From assembly GCA_037367405.1 (NCBI GenBank), contig JAZKJV010010614.1, positions 411,294 to 475,293 on the forward strand: 64,000 nt of DNA, read 5' to 3'. The notes beneath the pieces were generated by a model. It made no database searches, was not told where the DNA came from, and saw nothing but the letters and a program-made list of their open reading frames with translations. Within the stretch, counting starts at the first letter, position 1. Each line of letters opens with the position of its first letter. Below, one piece after another: positions 36,701-47,445 of this stretch. The position numbers were made by a program, and so were the translations under genes. The DNA comes from Ottelia alismoides (Eukaryota > Streptophyta > Magnoliopsida > Alismatales > Hydrocharitaceae).

Positions 36701-37970
36701 AATCGATCTGTGAATCCTTCCCAGATGAGTCAATTTCAGTTATTGACTCCTTCTGATGGTATGCCGACATGGTTAACTATCTTGTCTCTAAGAAAGTTCC
36801 CTAAGGTTGGCCCAAGAGCACAATTGACCGACTTAAGTCAGAATCTAGACACTACCATTCTTAGGATCCGTTCCTTTTCTTCAAAGGACCATATTGTATC
36901 TAGAGAAGATGTATTCCTCACGAGGAATACCAAAGTGTCCTCAGACTATCCAACACCTTAGAGGTAGGAGGACACCACTCCGGGAAGAGGACCGCTTACT
37001 GGTCTACCTTATTTAAGGATGCCTACAATTTTGTCAGGTCGTGCCCGGACTGTCAGAGAATGGGAGGGACCATTGGTCCTAAAGAGGCCATGCCTATGCA
37101 ACCAATGATCATTTATGATGAATTCGATCCATGAGGCATTGAATTTATGGGCACATTTCCTAACAGCCATGGATTTGAATATATTCTTCTTGCAGTAGAC
37201 TATTTATCTAGGTGGGTGGAGGCCATCCCTACTCGAACCACAGATAGCAGAATCGTTTCTAGATTTCTAAAAGATTGTATTGTTTTGAGGTTCATGATCC
37301 CAAGGTTCTGATATCTGACGGGGGCAACCACTTTGTCAACCAGGAGGTGAAGAAGTTGACTAAGGACTATAACATTGAGCACTATGTCTCTATCCCTTAC
37401 AATCCATAATCTAATGGCATGGCAGATGTGTCAAACGGGGAAATCAAAGGAATATTACAGAAGCTAGTTTGCCTTGACAGGAAGAACCAGTCCCAATTCC
37501 TAGACCAAGTTCTATGGGCTTATAGGACAACTTATAAGACCCCATTGGGAATCTCCCCATTTAGAATGGTATTTGGAAAACCATGTCATTTGCCCCCAGA
37601 ATTAGTGTATAAATCAGAATGGGCAATCACAAAGATCAACTAAAACTATCACCTAGGAATGAATAATAGAGATATGGATTTAAATGAGATTCATAAATCA
37701 GAAACCATGCATATGAGAACATCACAATCTATAAGGACGGTGTAAAGAAATGGCATGACAAGCACATTAGAACAAAGAACTCTGTCCTAGTGCAGAAAGT
37801 ATGGTTGTTTAATGCAAGGTTGAACATTTTCCAAGGCAAACTGAAATCGAAATGGATGGGACCTTTCATCATTATGGAAGTACACAACAATGGTAGTGTC
37901 ACAATTTCTAAGACAACAGACAGTACAAAAACTTCCCTAGTCAATGGATAGCTACATAAGCACTTCGTCG
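36701..37970 (+). pseudogene. pol: Integrase of element E
   Basis: The zinc-binding part reads GGHHSGKRTAYW and FVRSCPDCQRMGG. The core reads GIEFMGTFPNSHG: the first catalytic Asp is Glu. ILISDGGNHF-type text keeps the second Asp, and NGMADVSNGEIK has Asp where the third residue is normally Glu. The C-terminal half (37419-37643) is open: ILQKLVCLDRKN, VLWAYRTTYKTPLGISPF and MVFGKPCHLP. The end, near VNG at 37945, contains stops. Confidence 0.8.
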
Positions 37971-38136
37971 AATCACATGAGCAGTTGGTACATGTTGTAT
38001 AAATCTCCTTCCCGTAGGGAACAAAATCAGATGAAAGACCACCTTGACCCATATGAAACCGTGATAAATGAAGCCATCCTTTTCATTGCAGCTAGAAGAT
38101 TCAGCCAATCACTTGCATATCCACCGCTAACATGAG

Positions 38137-38363
38137 CTTAAGTATAGGGAGACTGATATTATTGTGTATAACTCATTTATATTCTTTCATTCTCACCCTC
38201 CACCACCCCATTTGTTTCTATTCTATTATGCTTAGGCCTTCAAAAGTCTTAGTATAGGAGGTGAGTCGACTTCCTTTTCTTTTCACTCAACCATATTTGG
38301 TACGAGCTATGTCTACATTTCACTTTGTGCCATGAGGAAATAACACAAGCTATGTATAGGGGG
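38137..38363 (+). repeat. Polypurine-tract repeats and hairpins after pol of E
   Basis: Three PPT-like copies occur: CTTAAGTATAGGGAG at 38137-38151, GTCTTAGTATAGGAGG at 38246-38261 with a partly complementary left arm at 38226-38236, and GCTATGTATAGGGGG at 38349-38363. The last unit is preceded by GTACGAGCTATGTC (38300-38313) and GAGGAAATAACACAAG, matching the LTR-proximal unit of A (45391-45425, reversed) and B (57369-57460, reversed). Confidence 0.7.
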
Positions 38364-38500
38364 TGTGTTTGTATATATTCTATGAACTTTATCCATAGCT
38401 TGTACTTTAATTGTTTTCATTAAAAATCGGGTATGCTTACAAGTTGTGTATATTATGTATACTTGGTAACGAGACCTGCTAACTAGGGTTAAGTTATGAA
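38364..38500 (+). mobile_element. Residual 3' UTR of E before the truncation
   Basis: The text up to about 38480 (CCATAGCTTGTACTTTAATT) matches the 3' UTR start of A (reverse of 45290-45390). Similarity then ends, so the rest of the 3' UTR and the 3' LTR of E are missing or lie beyond F. Confidence 0.55.
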
Positions 38501-40415
38501 ATTAAACAATTAATAGTGTCGTTGTCACCCCAGAAATCTGGCTAGAAATCGAGAAAATTATTCAACCACAAAACGAATCAAGCAAGTAGAAGAGAGTTGT
38601 TTAAGCTATTATTTATTAACCTGGTATAGTTCCCTGGGTTAAACACAAGGAGGCAACAATTATGAAATGAGGGTGATTCAATTAATGAAAAATCAAAGAC
38701 TAAAAAGAAGGAAAAATAAATAAAACTACTCTTGGATTATGTGAATTTTTATCTTTTTAAATTTTTTATGGTTTTTAATTTTTATATTTTTTTGTTTTCT
38801 GAATTTTAAATTTTTAAGGATTTTAAATTTTACAAAATTTTATATTTTTATTTCCAAATAAATCAAATAAAATAATGGAATCAAGGCACACGAACAATCT
38901 TTTTGTATTTTTCAAATATAAACAAATATTTAGAAAAATGAAATAAAAATGTTTTTGTGTTTTTGATAATTTTATACTATTTTTTTGTATTCTTTAGGGA
39001 TTTTTAAATTTTTGTAGGATTTTCAAAATGACTATAAACAATGAATAAAGCAAAAGTGCACAACTAGAGGTATTTTTAAAAATAAAAATGAAAAATAAGC
39101 TCAAAACTCCTAGAAATCAATTTTAATGAAAATAATATTTAAATATCTACAAACAGAGACAATAAATACAATTTTTGGGTTTTAAAAGATTTTATATGTT
39201 TTAATTATGTTTTTAGGGTTTTGCAAATTTTTAGAGATTTATAAGATTTGCAAACAAAATTTACACAGTAGTAAAACAAGTCAAGATATAACTACAGTAA
39301 CTTTTTTGGAATTTTTAAGGCATTTTTCGATTTTTATGAATTTTATAAGACATGTAGGGATTTTTTTATTTGTTTTTGAATTATTAATAATAGTAACTTA
39401 ATGAAATATAACACACAAAAATTACCACTTAAAGGAAACACTAGCAGGAGCTACTACTAAATTTTATGGGATTTTCAAATTAAGTATAATATTTATTGCA
39501 TTTAACAAAAGAGCACAAAAATAATCTGGAATTTAGGGAACAAAGTGAAATTATTTTAAGTTTCAGGGCCTAACAATAACATGAAATAGAAATTCAGGGG
39601 CCAAAGCACAAAAAGTCCAACAAAAACGTGGGTCACATGTGATTCAGGTATCACAGGGTCATAAATGCAATTTCAAAAAAACTTTTCTAATTTAGATAAT
39701 ACATGAAAGCACAAGATCAAACATGCAAACAACTTAGTAAAAACACGTATAAAGGCACATGAATGTGCTTCGACTAGACTGAAATGTAAATATGGAAACT
39801 ACGAAGTCCTTTCTGTAGAAAGTATATAACTAATTTCTACATTTATTGTAAAAAAAGGAAATGACATAAACAAAGGAGAAAAAGTTGAAATATACCTGCA
39901 TATGGTGTGCGGCACGCGTGAGGCTCTGATGTACGTCTCTGATGCGTGCTGAAAAAGATCTGACGGTGCAGGCAAAAGCGGTGACGTGTGGTGCAGATCT
40001 GACCAAGATCTGATCTCAGCGCTACTATTTGGACACAAGTGTTAAACTCAGATCAGATCTGGGTGCGTGCTTCTCCATCCAACGTTGATGAGGACATCTC
40101 GAAGAGCTGGAAGAAGGTGACACTAGCGCAGCTTCGATCAAGGGTATCTGGCGCTACAAGGTTTGGATCAGCTAGCTAAAGGGTCCAAGAGACACCTGGC
40201 GTGGCTCCACATCGGACTAGCTGCTCTGATGGTGAACTAGAAGGTGTTGCATCTAGAGGTGCTCTGCTTGACGATTGGGACTTGATTCATACTGTACGCG
40301 TGCATCTGGACCTGCAAGGACACACTCAGCTTAGAGATGAAGCACTGGCCCGGGTTATTTGGATGGAACAAGAAAATAAGTGGCGGGAAGATGGAGATGA
40401 CTTCTAGAGTATGTG
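38501..40415 (-). mobile_element. Fragment F: 3' part of a minus-strand LTR of a third type
   Basis: The start resembles the 3' ends of the A-type LTR (TTAATAGTGTCGT; ACACAAGGAGGCAACA against CTCAAGGAGGCAAAG) and, more weakly, of the B type (CGAACACAGGGAGC). A/T tracts follow and then, near 39560-39660, the 'CAGGGGCCAAAGCAC' text typical of the B LTR. The order of blocks is that of an LTR read on the minus strand. It ends where A begins at 40416, so A seems to have inserted in F. It is too diverged from B to be the missing part of B's own 3' LTR. Confidence 0.5.
40180..40407 (+). other. Unassigned open frame without ATG (75 residues)
   Basis: The stretch between two stops reads, in part, LLDDWDLIHTVRVHLDLQGH and EALARVIWMEQENKW. 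Its composition is balanced, unlike the low-complexity frames around it, but it has no ATG in frame and no family I recognise. It lies in the GC-rich part of fragment F against the boundary of A. It may be chance, or a captured piece of a host gene. Confidence 0.2.
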
Positions 40416-42167
40416 TGACGATTCGCTAAATACCCTTATTAATAGTTTTGTGTTGTTGTAGTTGGGCAATCAGGATCGATCAAAAATTAACCACTTGAAT
40501 TGATAAATCAATGAATTAATTAATGTGTGGTTTTATGTATTTATAACCTGAGAAAGCCCCAGGGTCGACTCAAGGAGGCAAAGGAACAACGTCGGGACAA
40601 CTCAGATGAATTAGCACATGGTTTTCCAAGCAGAATTTTTGTATAGTTTTTATGCAATAAAAACGCAAATGCACAAATGACATTGAACTAGGTTATTAAG
40701 AATCAAGCAACTTAGCTAAATTACTTTTAATGTGAAATTAATCCAATTAATCAAGCTATATTTTTCCTGGAAACCTAATCCAAAGATTTATGCAAAATGT
40801 ATTTTTGGAACTTTTGGGTTTAAAATGCAATAATGAAAAGCACACACTTTTTAGGAGTTTTTATGTAATTCTCCATGCAATCAGAATGCAAAATTAATTT
40901 TACTGAAAGTAAAACATGATGAAACGAAGCAACAAAAACTTTTTTGAATTTTTCGATAATATATGCTTTTTTATGAATTTTTTTATGAAAATAGAGTGAC
41001 TGTGACTAATTAATTCCTGATAAATCCACCAAATCAATTTATCCAAAATGAATTTATCTCAAAAAGATATTTTAATAGAAAATCCAGAAGATTTGAAATT
41101 TCATAAAAATAATATTTGTGTATTTAATTAAAAACCAATTACAAAAATCACTCAACAATTTATTATATGCATAAGACACATCCATTTTACATGAAATTTG
41201 GATAGAAATTAAAGCACAATTAGATGCATCATTTCTGAATTTTTAAGAATTTTTAGACTAAGGAATTAATGCATGCGAATTTCATAGAATAAATGGGTAA
41301 ATTTTCAATAAATATCACACTCTAAATCATTCAAAGATCATAAAAATTCATTTAAATAGCCAGGAGATGCATCATTAATTGAGCAATAAAATGCAATTTT
41401 TAGATCTAAAAAATGATGCAAAATAGAGGTTCAAATTACAAGTCAAAAGCAAGGGCTCTCTGTGCAATGCGGAAAATAAAAACTTAACAAAATAAAGTTG
41501 TGCCTAAGGGCACTTCTTTGATAACTTATTCCTTCAGGATTTGTTCTGCAATTTTCCAAAATTAAAGGAATAATCCCTCTCCTTCTTTGTGGAAAAAGTG
41601 TGTTCCAAAAATGGAACCCACTTCTCCACGCATTTAGGGAACGCGCGAGGGGGCGGAGGGCTGCGGCTAGAAGTGTGTCATGGTGGCGTGGGGATCGATG
41701 GCATTCACGTGTGGCAAAGCAACAACGGTGAGGGGGTGACTGAAGGCTGGTAGGCACGGGCCATTGGAATAGCGGTGGTCACGCACTGGAGGAGCATCGT
41801 GGTGGCGTGGAGGATAGGTGGCAGTCACGCACTGGAGGAGCGGTCTGGAGAGCTGTGACTAGGGATGGCCGCAAGGGCTGCGGTGCGGCCTAGAGGTGGA
41901 GTTGGTTCACTAACGAATCATCGCTGGACAAGACGCTAGCTAAGGGAGGTCGGCTTCGCGTAGGGAGGCTGCTGTAGCGATTCTCGACAGTGGCTTGAAG
42001 TAGCAGATAGCCATCGTAAGCGTGACGCAGCCTGGAGGTGGAGTTGCACGGGGGCGTGCGGGTATGGTGGCGGCGGCCGTGCGTAGGAGGGGTTACATGA
42101 GGTTTTAAAAAAAAATAAAATTTTATTGGGGTGTGATTTTTAATTTTTTTTGTTTTCAAATAGGAGA

Positions 42168-42435
42168 TCAAGGAAATAAAAATGAATGGTGGTGAAGGGA
42201 GATGATGAGGTGGTGGTGGTAATGATGTTTGATGTGGAGTTTGATGCGGTAATGGTGGTGATGGATCAAGATGGTGTGGTGATGATGTAAAAAAACAAAA
42301 TAAAACAGCAATGATGAATGATGAATGATGGTGAATAATGAAAATGGTGGTGAATGATGAAGGTGGTAATGGTGTGATGTGATAAAAAATAATTGCATGG
42401 TAAAACAACAAGGAAAAAATATTAGATAAAACAAA
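42168..42435. repeat. ATG/GTG-rich low-complexity block
   Basis: Irregular runs of GATGGTG and GAATGATG trinucleotides occur. The same block, with some units lost, is in the other LTR at 51480-51660. It yields false reading frames rich in His. Confidence 0.75.
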
Positions 42436-43023
42436 ATAACAAGGAAAATGAGAGGAAATACTTACTTGAGATTTCATCGAGATTGCGGAAAAGCCATGTT
42501 GAACTCCTATTGTGGTCTCGAGCGATATGGCAGAGGCGTCGTGAAGCTGAGTGAGCTTAACAACATACTCGCTACGTGGGGATGGTGGTCGCCGCGGATC
42601 TCTCCTGAAGGAGGTCATCGCATGAAGAAGATGTTAGGTCGTTGTCACTGACAAAACACTCCAAGCTCTCTCATTTTTCTCTAAGAATGGAGGATATGGA
42701 AGAATGAAGGAGGAGAAGGAACAAAAAGGAGGAGGAGGAAGTTAGAAAGGAGGTGGAGAAGGTGGCTTGGGTGGGAAGTTGGAGTAGAGAATAAGTAAAA
42801 GGAGAGAAAAAAATAAAATAATAAAATAAGTAGGCTATTAAAAATAATGAAGATAAAAGAAAATAAAAATGGAAGAAAAATATAAAAATTAAATTAAAAA
42901 ATGAAAGAAAGAAAAATAAATAAATAAATAAAAATAATTAACTAAAATTAAAATAATAAATGAATAAATAATAAATAAAATAAATAAAAAAGAATAAATT
43001 ATGAAAAATACTATAAAACGGGT

Positions 43024-43055
43024 GACACGTGGCGGCTCCAAGAGCGCCACGTGTC
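43024..43055. repeat. CACGTG inverted repeat in A LTR
   Basis: GACACGTGGCG and CGCCACGTGTC are 11-base perfect arms around a 10-base centre. In the other LTR (about 52281-52313) the outer pair has changed on both sides (ATACGTGG / CCACGTAT), so the dyad is kept at that site. Confidence 0.6.
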
Positions 43056-43921
43056 GCACCAAGAAAAATCAAATATTAAATGTAAATAAAAAAGAAATAA
43101 CAAAAAGGGGTCAAAACAAAAAGTGATCAACATGAAAGTTGCTCGTCTCGATGAGATCTACAACTCTCGTGAAGGACCAAAAATCAAAATAAATCATTTG
43201 TACAAAAAGTATTTTTGGGGTATCTTATAGGTATAAAATACCACATTTTTGTCTTTTGCGGATTTTTTGGCATTTTTTTAAAAATAAGATAAAAAATCAA
43301 ATAAAATTAGAGAAAATATAAAACGAATATTAGCAACTTAATCTAATTTTTTGTATTTTTAATAATTAAGAAAATATAAAGATAAAATAAAAGAAATCTA
43401 GGGTTATGTGTACAATATACAAAGGAGGCTCAAAATCCATGTTTCACATACGAACTCTGATTCTTTTAAATTTGGTCTTCTTTTGAAGGTAGTTGAACGC
43501 ATGTTAATTAAAAATGAGTGTGGATCCATAGAAGACTGTATGAGAGAGATATTCACGTTTTAAGGTTCTTAGTCTCAAACTAGGGTTTGGGTTTTATTGG
43601 TCAATTTTATGAGTTGGTATTTTTTTGATAGTTTTCCTTTATTAGCGTTAGTAATATGTACACTATAGAGTTTGATTTTACTCAATTATTAGTTAGTGGA
43701 AAATAAACAAAAATAAGGAAAATAAGGTGGATATATAGGTGATATTTACAAATACAAGTGAATTTGGCTTCTTATTTAATGCAAAAATGCATGCTAAAAT
43801 GTAGATACTAATTCTAAATGCATGAATGAGAATAATGCAAAATAAATGGACAAATACATCTAATTACTCAGGAACAAAGCTCTATTTTCGACTTCTGGAG
43901 TGATGAATCACATATTCATCA

Positions 43922-43955
43922 ACCCCCTATACTTAAACCTTGCTCGCCCGCGAGC
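43922..43955 (-). promoter_or_regulatory. Polypurine tract and adjacent stem-loop of A
   Basis: The minus strand reads GCTCGC-GG-GCGAGC (43942-43955), then AAGGTTTAAGTATAGGGGG ending at 43922 or 43923, one or two bases before the LTR. The layout equals that in C (1865-1896). Confidence 0.8.
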
Positions 43956-45398
43956 TACTAAAATGAAATGCAAAATGATATGCTTTTGGGTTCCATACAA
44001 AGGTCATTTACAAAAGGTGAAAATGGGGCTTGACTCAACTTTTAGATTAATAATGTGGCGGGACCTTATTGGGAATTGAATTTAAGAACTAACAGCCTTT
44101 AAGTTCCACAAGTCTCTATTCAGGTCCTTTCAACAGTCAGGTCAGAACAAATCCTCATACACAAATTCTAATGACTATGAATCTTACTTGTACTGTGTAA
44201 GCAAAATATAACTCTCCACATCAGAAATGACAAAGAAACAGCCTCCTCTAACAAGGTACTCTAATTCTCCGGTCTAGCAACTCTTTCCTTGAGGAGCGGG
44301 GTATTCCCTTCTAAGTTCAAGTGCAACCAACTCAAGAAGAGGGGGTAGAGAAGAGAATGGATTGTGACCAGTGTAGCCACATATCCATGGAGCATGACCA
44401 ATGTAGCCAAGTCTCCAGCTGCAGGCTTCCATGGTATGAGACTTTGAAGCATATATGCCTTGCAAACATACACATTCCGGCATGCATTTTATTTTCAATC
44501 AAGCATGTCCCATTTTTTTGGAGTTCTTTCTTTTTCCTTTTCTGTTTCTTTCTCTTTTTCTACATATACAAAAGGTGCATCATGTACATAAGGAGTTTTT
44601 CTTCTTGAGCCAATAGACTATCTCTCTTTTAAAGCTTTATTGCAACCTACAGCATCCCGTCGTTAGACGTCGATGCCACTAGACTATGTTGAGATGCACT
44701 ACCCTCCCTAGAGGATGACAGATGTTTCCACCCTTGTGGTACTCCAAGCCAAAGGATTCTACCTCCTCATCACCTCATCAATGAAGAGTTACGTGCATGG
44801 TGCTTGTCCAAGTTAGGTCACTGTCTAAAAGAATCGCGTGTGTGTATGAAATATTCTACTTAGACCAATCAAGATGACATGTGAACATAGATTTGCAGAC
44901 TCAAAGAATTAAGTCACTCAACTTGAAAAATCTTAACTCCATATCATATAAGGTTCCTCTGAATTAAAGTAGATTAAGGTCAAATCAAATCCATGCTTGA
45001 CTTCTATTCATAACTTGGTTTAGAACCCACTATTTCCACTTTGCATATGCTAGATATGCAAATAAAATGTAGATGACATGCAACGTATATGAATGAAGTG
45101 CAAGACTTTTTTTAATGCAAGGATGATATGTAAGAGTAAATAAGAAGCTTCTTTTTTTAAAATTTTTTTTGGTATACCTATCTTACAACAAATTTTACAA
45201 AAGTATTATTTACAAGAATTTTACAAATTTATACACATTATATAGATTTTACATATTGTATGCAATATACAAGTATACATTTAATTTATAAAAAAAATTA
45301 CCAAATTTTACCCACCATATAATTATTACATACTATATACCAAAATACATGAAAGTACGAGCTATGGGTAAAGTATATATGTAATATATATGCGCCCC
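43956..45398 (-). other. 3' UTR of element A
   Basis: This is non-coding. Islands shared with B and C are 44270-44350 (GAGGAGCGGGGTATTCCCTT text), 44590-44645 (AAAAACTCC/GAGCCAATAGACTATC text, reversed) and 44690-44740 (CCTCCCTAGAGGATGACAGA). The stretch 45130-45390 is A/T-rich. The frames that overlap the islands differ between copies, which argues against a protein. Confidence 0.6.
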
Positions 45399-45765
45399 CT
45401 ATACTTAGCATGTGTTATGTCCTCAGAGCATGAGAAGCGAGGAAAATACTTAGCTCGTGATGAGCGTAGGAGGGTTAAAATAACAAAAAGTATAGAAGTC
45501 CACCCGCCCCCTATACTTAGGCTTTGGTCAGCCTAAGTATAGAAGAAGATCAAAAATTAAGCGGACGAGGTCAAGAGGAGAAATAGATGAATATATACAT
45601 ATGGCGGACACATGCTCCCCCTATACTTAGGCTCTTGTCAACCTAAGTCTAAGACAGGAGTGAGTTTGAGAGCGGATGAGATCTAGAGAATATACAAAGA
45701 ATGGAGAAGAAGAGACTTGGGTCACTCTCCCCCCGATACTTTAGATCTGGACATCCTAAGTATAG
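45399..45765 (-). repeat. Array of polypurine-tract hairpins in A
   Basis: Four units lie about 110 bases apart on the plus strand: CTATACTTAG at 45399-45408 (long-loop unit), CTATACTTAGGC/GCCTAAGTATAG at 45511-45522/45531-45542, CTATACTTAGG/CCTAAGTCTA at 45621-45631/45642-45651, and GATACTTTAGAT/ATCCTAAGTATAG at 45735-45746/45753-45765. On the coding strand each hairpin ends in AGGGGG or a near match, as the real PPT does. The array starts about 110 bases after the last stop codon of A. Confidence 0.85.
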
Positions 45766-45873
45766 ACATAAAATGAAACGATATGGAGCTGGGGAAAGTG
45801 ATATGAATCACTGGGGAGGGAGGGAAATAAAAGCAAGAAAATCTATACAAGTAGGGGTGAGAATATACAAGGA

Positions 45874-46680
45874 TCAAGAAGGTTTGTGACGAACCTTCTT
45901 GCGAGAGCGAGGAGGTGGATAATATACATATGTGTTGCTGTCGAAATCATCCTCAGATGAATAAAAGTGAGGTGAACGGATTGTCCAACGAGGGCCGACA
46001 CACGGCTGCTTGCTCAGATATAGTTTAAAACCAGTCGAACTAAGCTCACTCATATAGATCACCTCATCTGGTGCCTATGAGGACTCCTCAGAAAATTCCT
46101 TCTCAAGTATGTTGAAGGAAACTTTCTTAATCAATTTTCTAGAGACTGAAGCATTGAGTGGGAGAGGAGAGTGATGCGCCTTGAGGGGTTCGGGGGAACA
46201 CCTCGAGGAATCAATTCTCAACTTCCTCTCATTGGATAACCGACTAGAGGAAGGAGTAAGTGTGTTTTTGGGTGGGGTCAATTCAGTCGTGGTTGTCTGC
46301 TTTGAAGTTCTGGGATGTGGTGCAGTGTTGACCATGGGTTCCTCATTAGACGAGTCACCATATATATGGTAAAATTCCTGAAGGGTCAGCACATGTCTCG
46401 GGTAGGAGCTAGCGTTCTCAATTGTCTTGGCAATGATGGAATCATTTGTCAGGTCATTAAAATGGTCAAGGCAATCAGAAAGGGTCGTTTCTAACTCGGG
46501 GATAGCTTCTAGTTGTGAGTCTCTTTTAGAAGCTATCATGGTGGTGGTGACGCAAGCAGTTGGTGAAGTGGAGGTGTGGGGAGTCTCTAAACCAATGGTC
46601 GTATGGACAATCGGTGTCTCAGGTGTAGTAGAGAGACGAGACCCATCCGTCTCTGTGGTAACGATTGTCTGCGCCTATGC
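45874..46680 (-). pseudogene. C-terminal frame of element A (linker-like)
   Basis: Two open pieces in adjacent frames (46075-46539 and 45874-46062) follow the protease-like domain. They contain EFYHIYGDSSNEEP, a Ser/Thr/Pro-rich middle, SEDDFDSNTYVYYPP and the basic end PRSRKKVRHKPS before the stop. B ends in the same place with QRSCKNVSFLPS. It is not a known domain. By position it corresponds to the protease-RT linker of D, with RT and everything after lost. Confidence 0.45.
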
Positions 46681-46689
46681 AGGTTACCT

Positions 46690-47230
46690 TAGAATATCGT
46701 GTGTCCTCAAGAGGTCGGAGTGCTCCCAATGCAGTGAGATCGATCTCTCGAGTCTCTCAATCTATAGTTGCCTTAGCCAAGGCTAAGAATGGATTCGTGA
46801 GAATGATTGAGACTGGGTGAACTCTCCTCAATTCTCAATGTCAATGATCGTGAAGTTTACCTATAGTAGAGAACCTTGGAATGTAATGATGACTGAAATG
46901 ATTCGTCTTGACTATTTTATAGACCAATCAGCCACCTGAACGATCTCTCTCATCTTTCTGCTTGACCTGAGTTTGAGCTTGGCAATCACGGAGGTCAGGA
47001 GGATATTTATTGGCGAGTCATAATTGATTCTGGCATGGATGAAAGCAGTGTCTTTGATTTCACAGTCAACGCTAGGCAACGTTTCACTCTACGGCTCTTG
47101 GTTTTTTTACCCATCACCAAGGAGGTGGCCATAGACACTATGTGTCTATCAGTCCTTGTCCTCTTATTGTCTGACCTCTTAGGCATCAATTTACTTCCTA
47201 TAAATCATCTGAGGTCGGGGAAGTGATCTA
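46690..47230 (-). pseudogene. Retropepsin-like domain of element A
   Basis: On the minus strand the text runs HIVSMATSLVMGKKTKSRRV, then after a frame change VDCEIKDTAFIHARINYDSP and INILLTSVIAKL, IVQVADWSIK, and near 46770 LTNPFLALAKATID. This parallels the B protease residue by residue (CTISDHPCDHTLLDGGASIS; MIVQFADGSIKRP; PFLASARVIID). The catalytic turn reads Asp-Ser-Pro and so lacks the Gly of D-S/T-G. Several stops interrupt it. It is unlikely to be an active protease. Confidence 0.55.
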
Positions 47231-47445
47231 TGGCCTTTATTAAGGGAATCTTAGAAATCAGTTCCTCATCGAGTGCTTCCCATAGGGAAGGATCCAGTTT
47301 TTTTATATCTTTTTCATTTTTAATTTTTATGAGTTTTTCTGATTTTTTAAATTTTTTTGGTATTTTTGATAGGTGAAGGAGAATGTACAGACTCTAGTTT
47401 GGAGGGAAAGTGCTTAGTAGAAGAAGGAGGTAGAAGTGACTCCAG

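Larger units (their letters stand above)
27364..38500 (+). mobile_element. Element E: second Athila/Tat-type gag-pol retrotransposon, truncated
   Basis: This element has a complete 5' LTR, PBS, leader, gag, protease, linker, RT, RNase H and integrase, then a short array of polypurine-tract hairpins. It loses its 3' UTR and 3' LTR at about 38500, where the minus-strand LTR fragment F begins. Its LTR is of the same type as that of A. It appears inserted into the last codons of D pol. Confidence 0.75.
40416..43921 (-). mobile_element. 3' LTR of element A (about 3.5 kb)
   Basis: The plus-strand left edge TGACGATTCGCTAAATACCC equals the edge of the other LTR at 49700. The right edge is a palindrome, TGATGAAT-5 nt-ATTCATCA (43901-43921), next to the PPT. 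Inside are A/T-rich text, a GC-rich block (41620-42080), a purine/ATG-rich low-complexity block (42170-42440), a CACGTG dyad (43024-43055) and the GTTGTAGAT stem-loop (43131-43171). The 242-residue frame at 41890-42618 is rich in His, Pro and Ser and is compositional. Confidence 0.8.

Noticed and set aside
38505..38525. Plus-strand PBS in AGTGTCGTTGTCACCCC
   Set aside because: It resembles the tRNA-Asp PBS, but the same text aligns better to the 3' end region of the A-type LTR on the minus strand (TTAATAGTGTCGTGTTGT).
41890..42618. 242-residue minus-strand open frame
   Set aside because: Rich in His, Pro, Ser and Phe from an ATG/GTG-rich low-complexity block within the A LTR. The sister LTR has no matching frame of this length and no motif is present.
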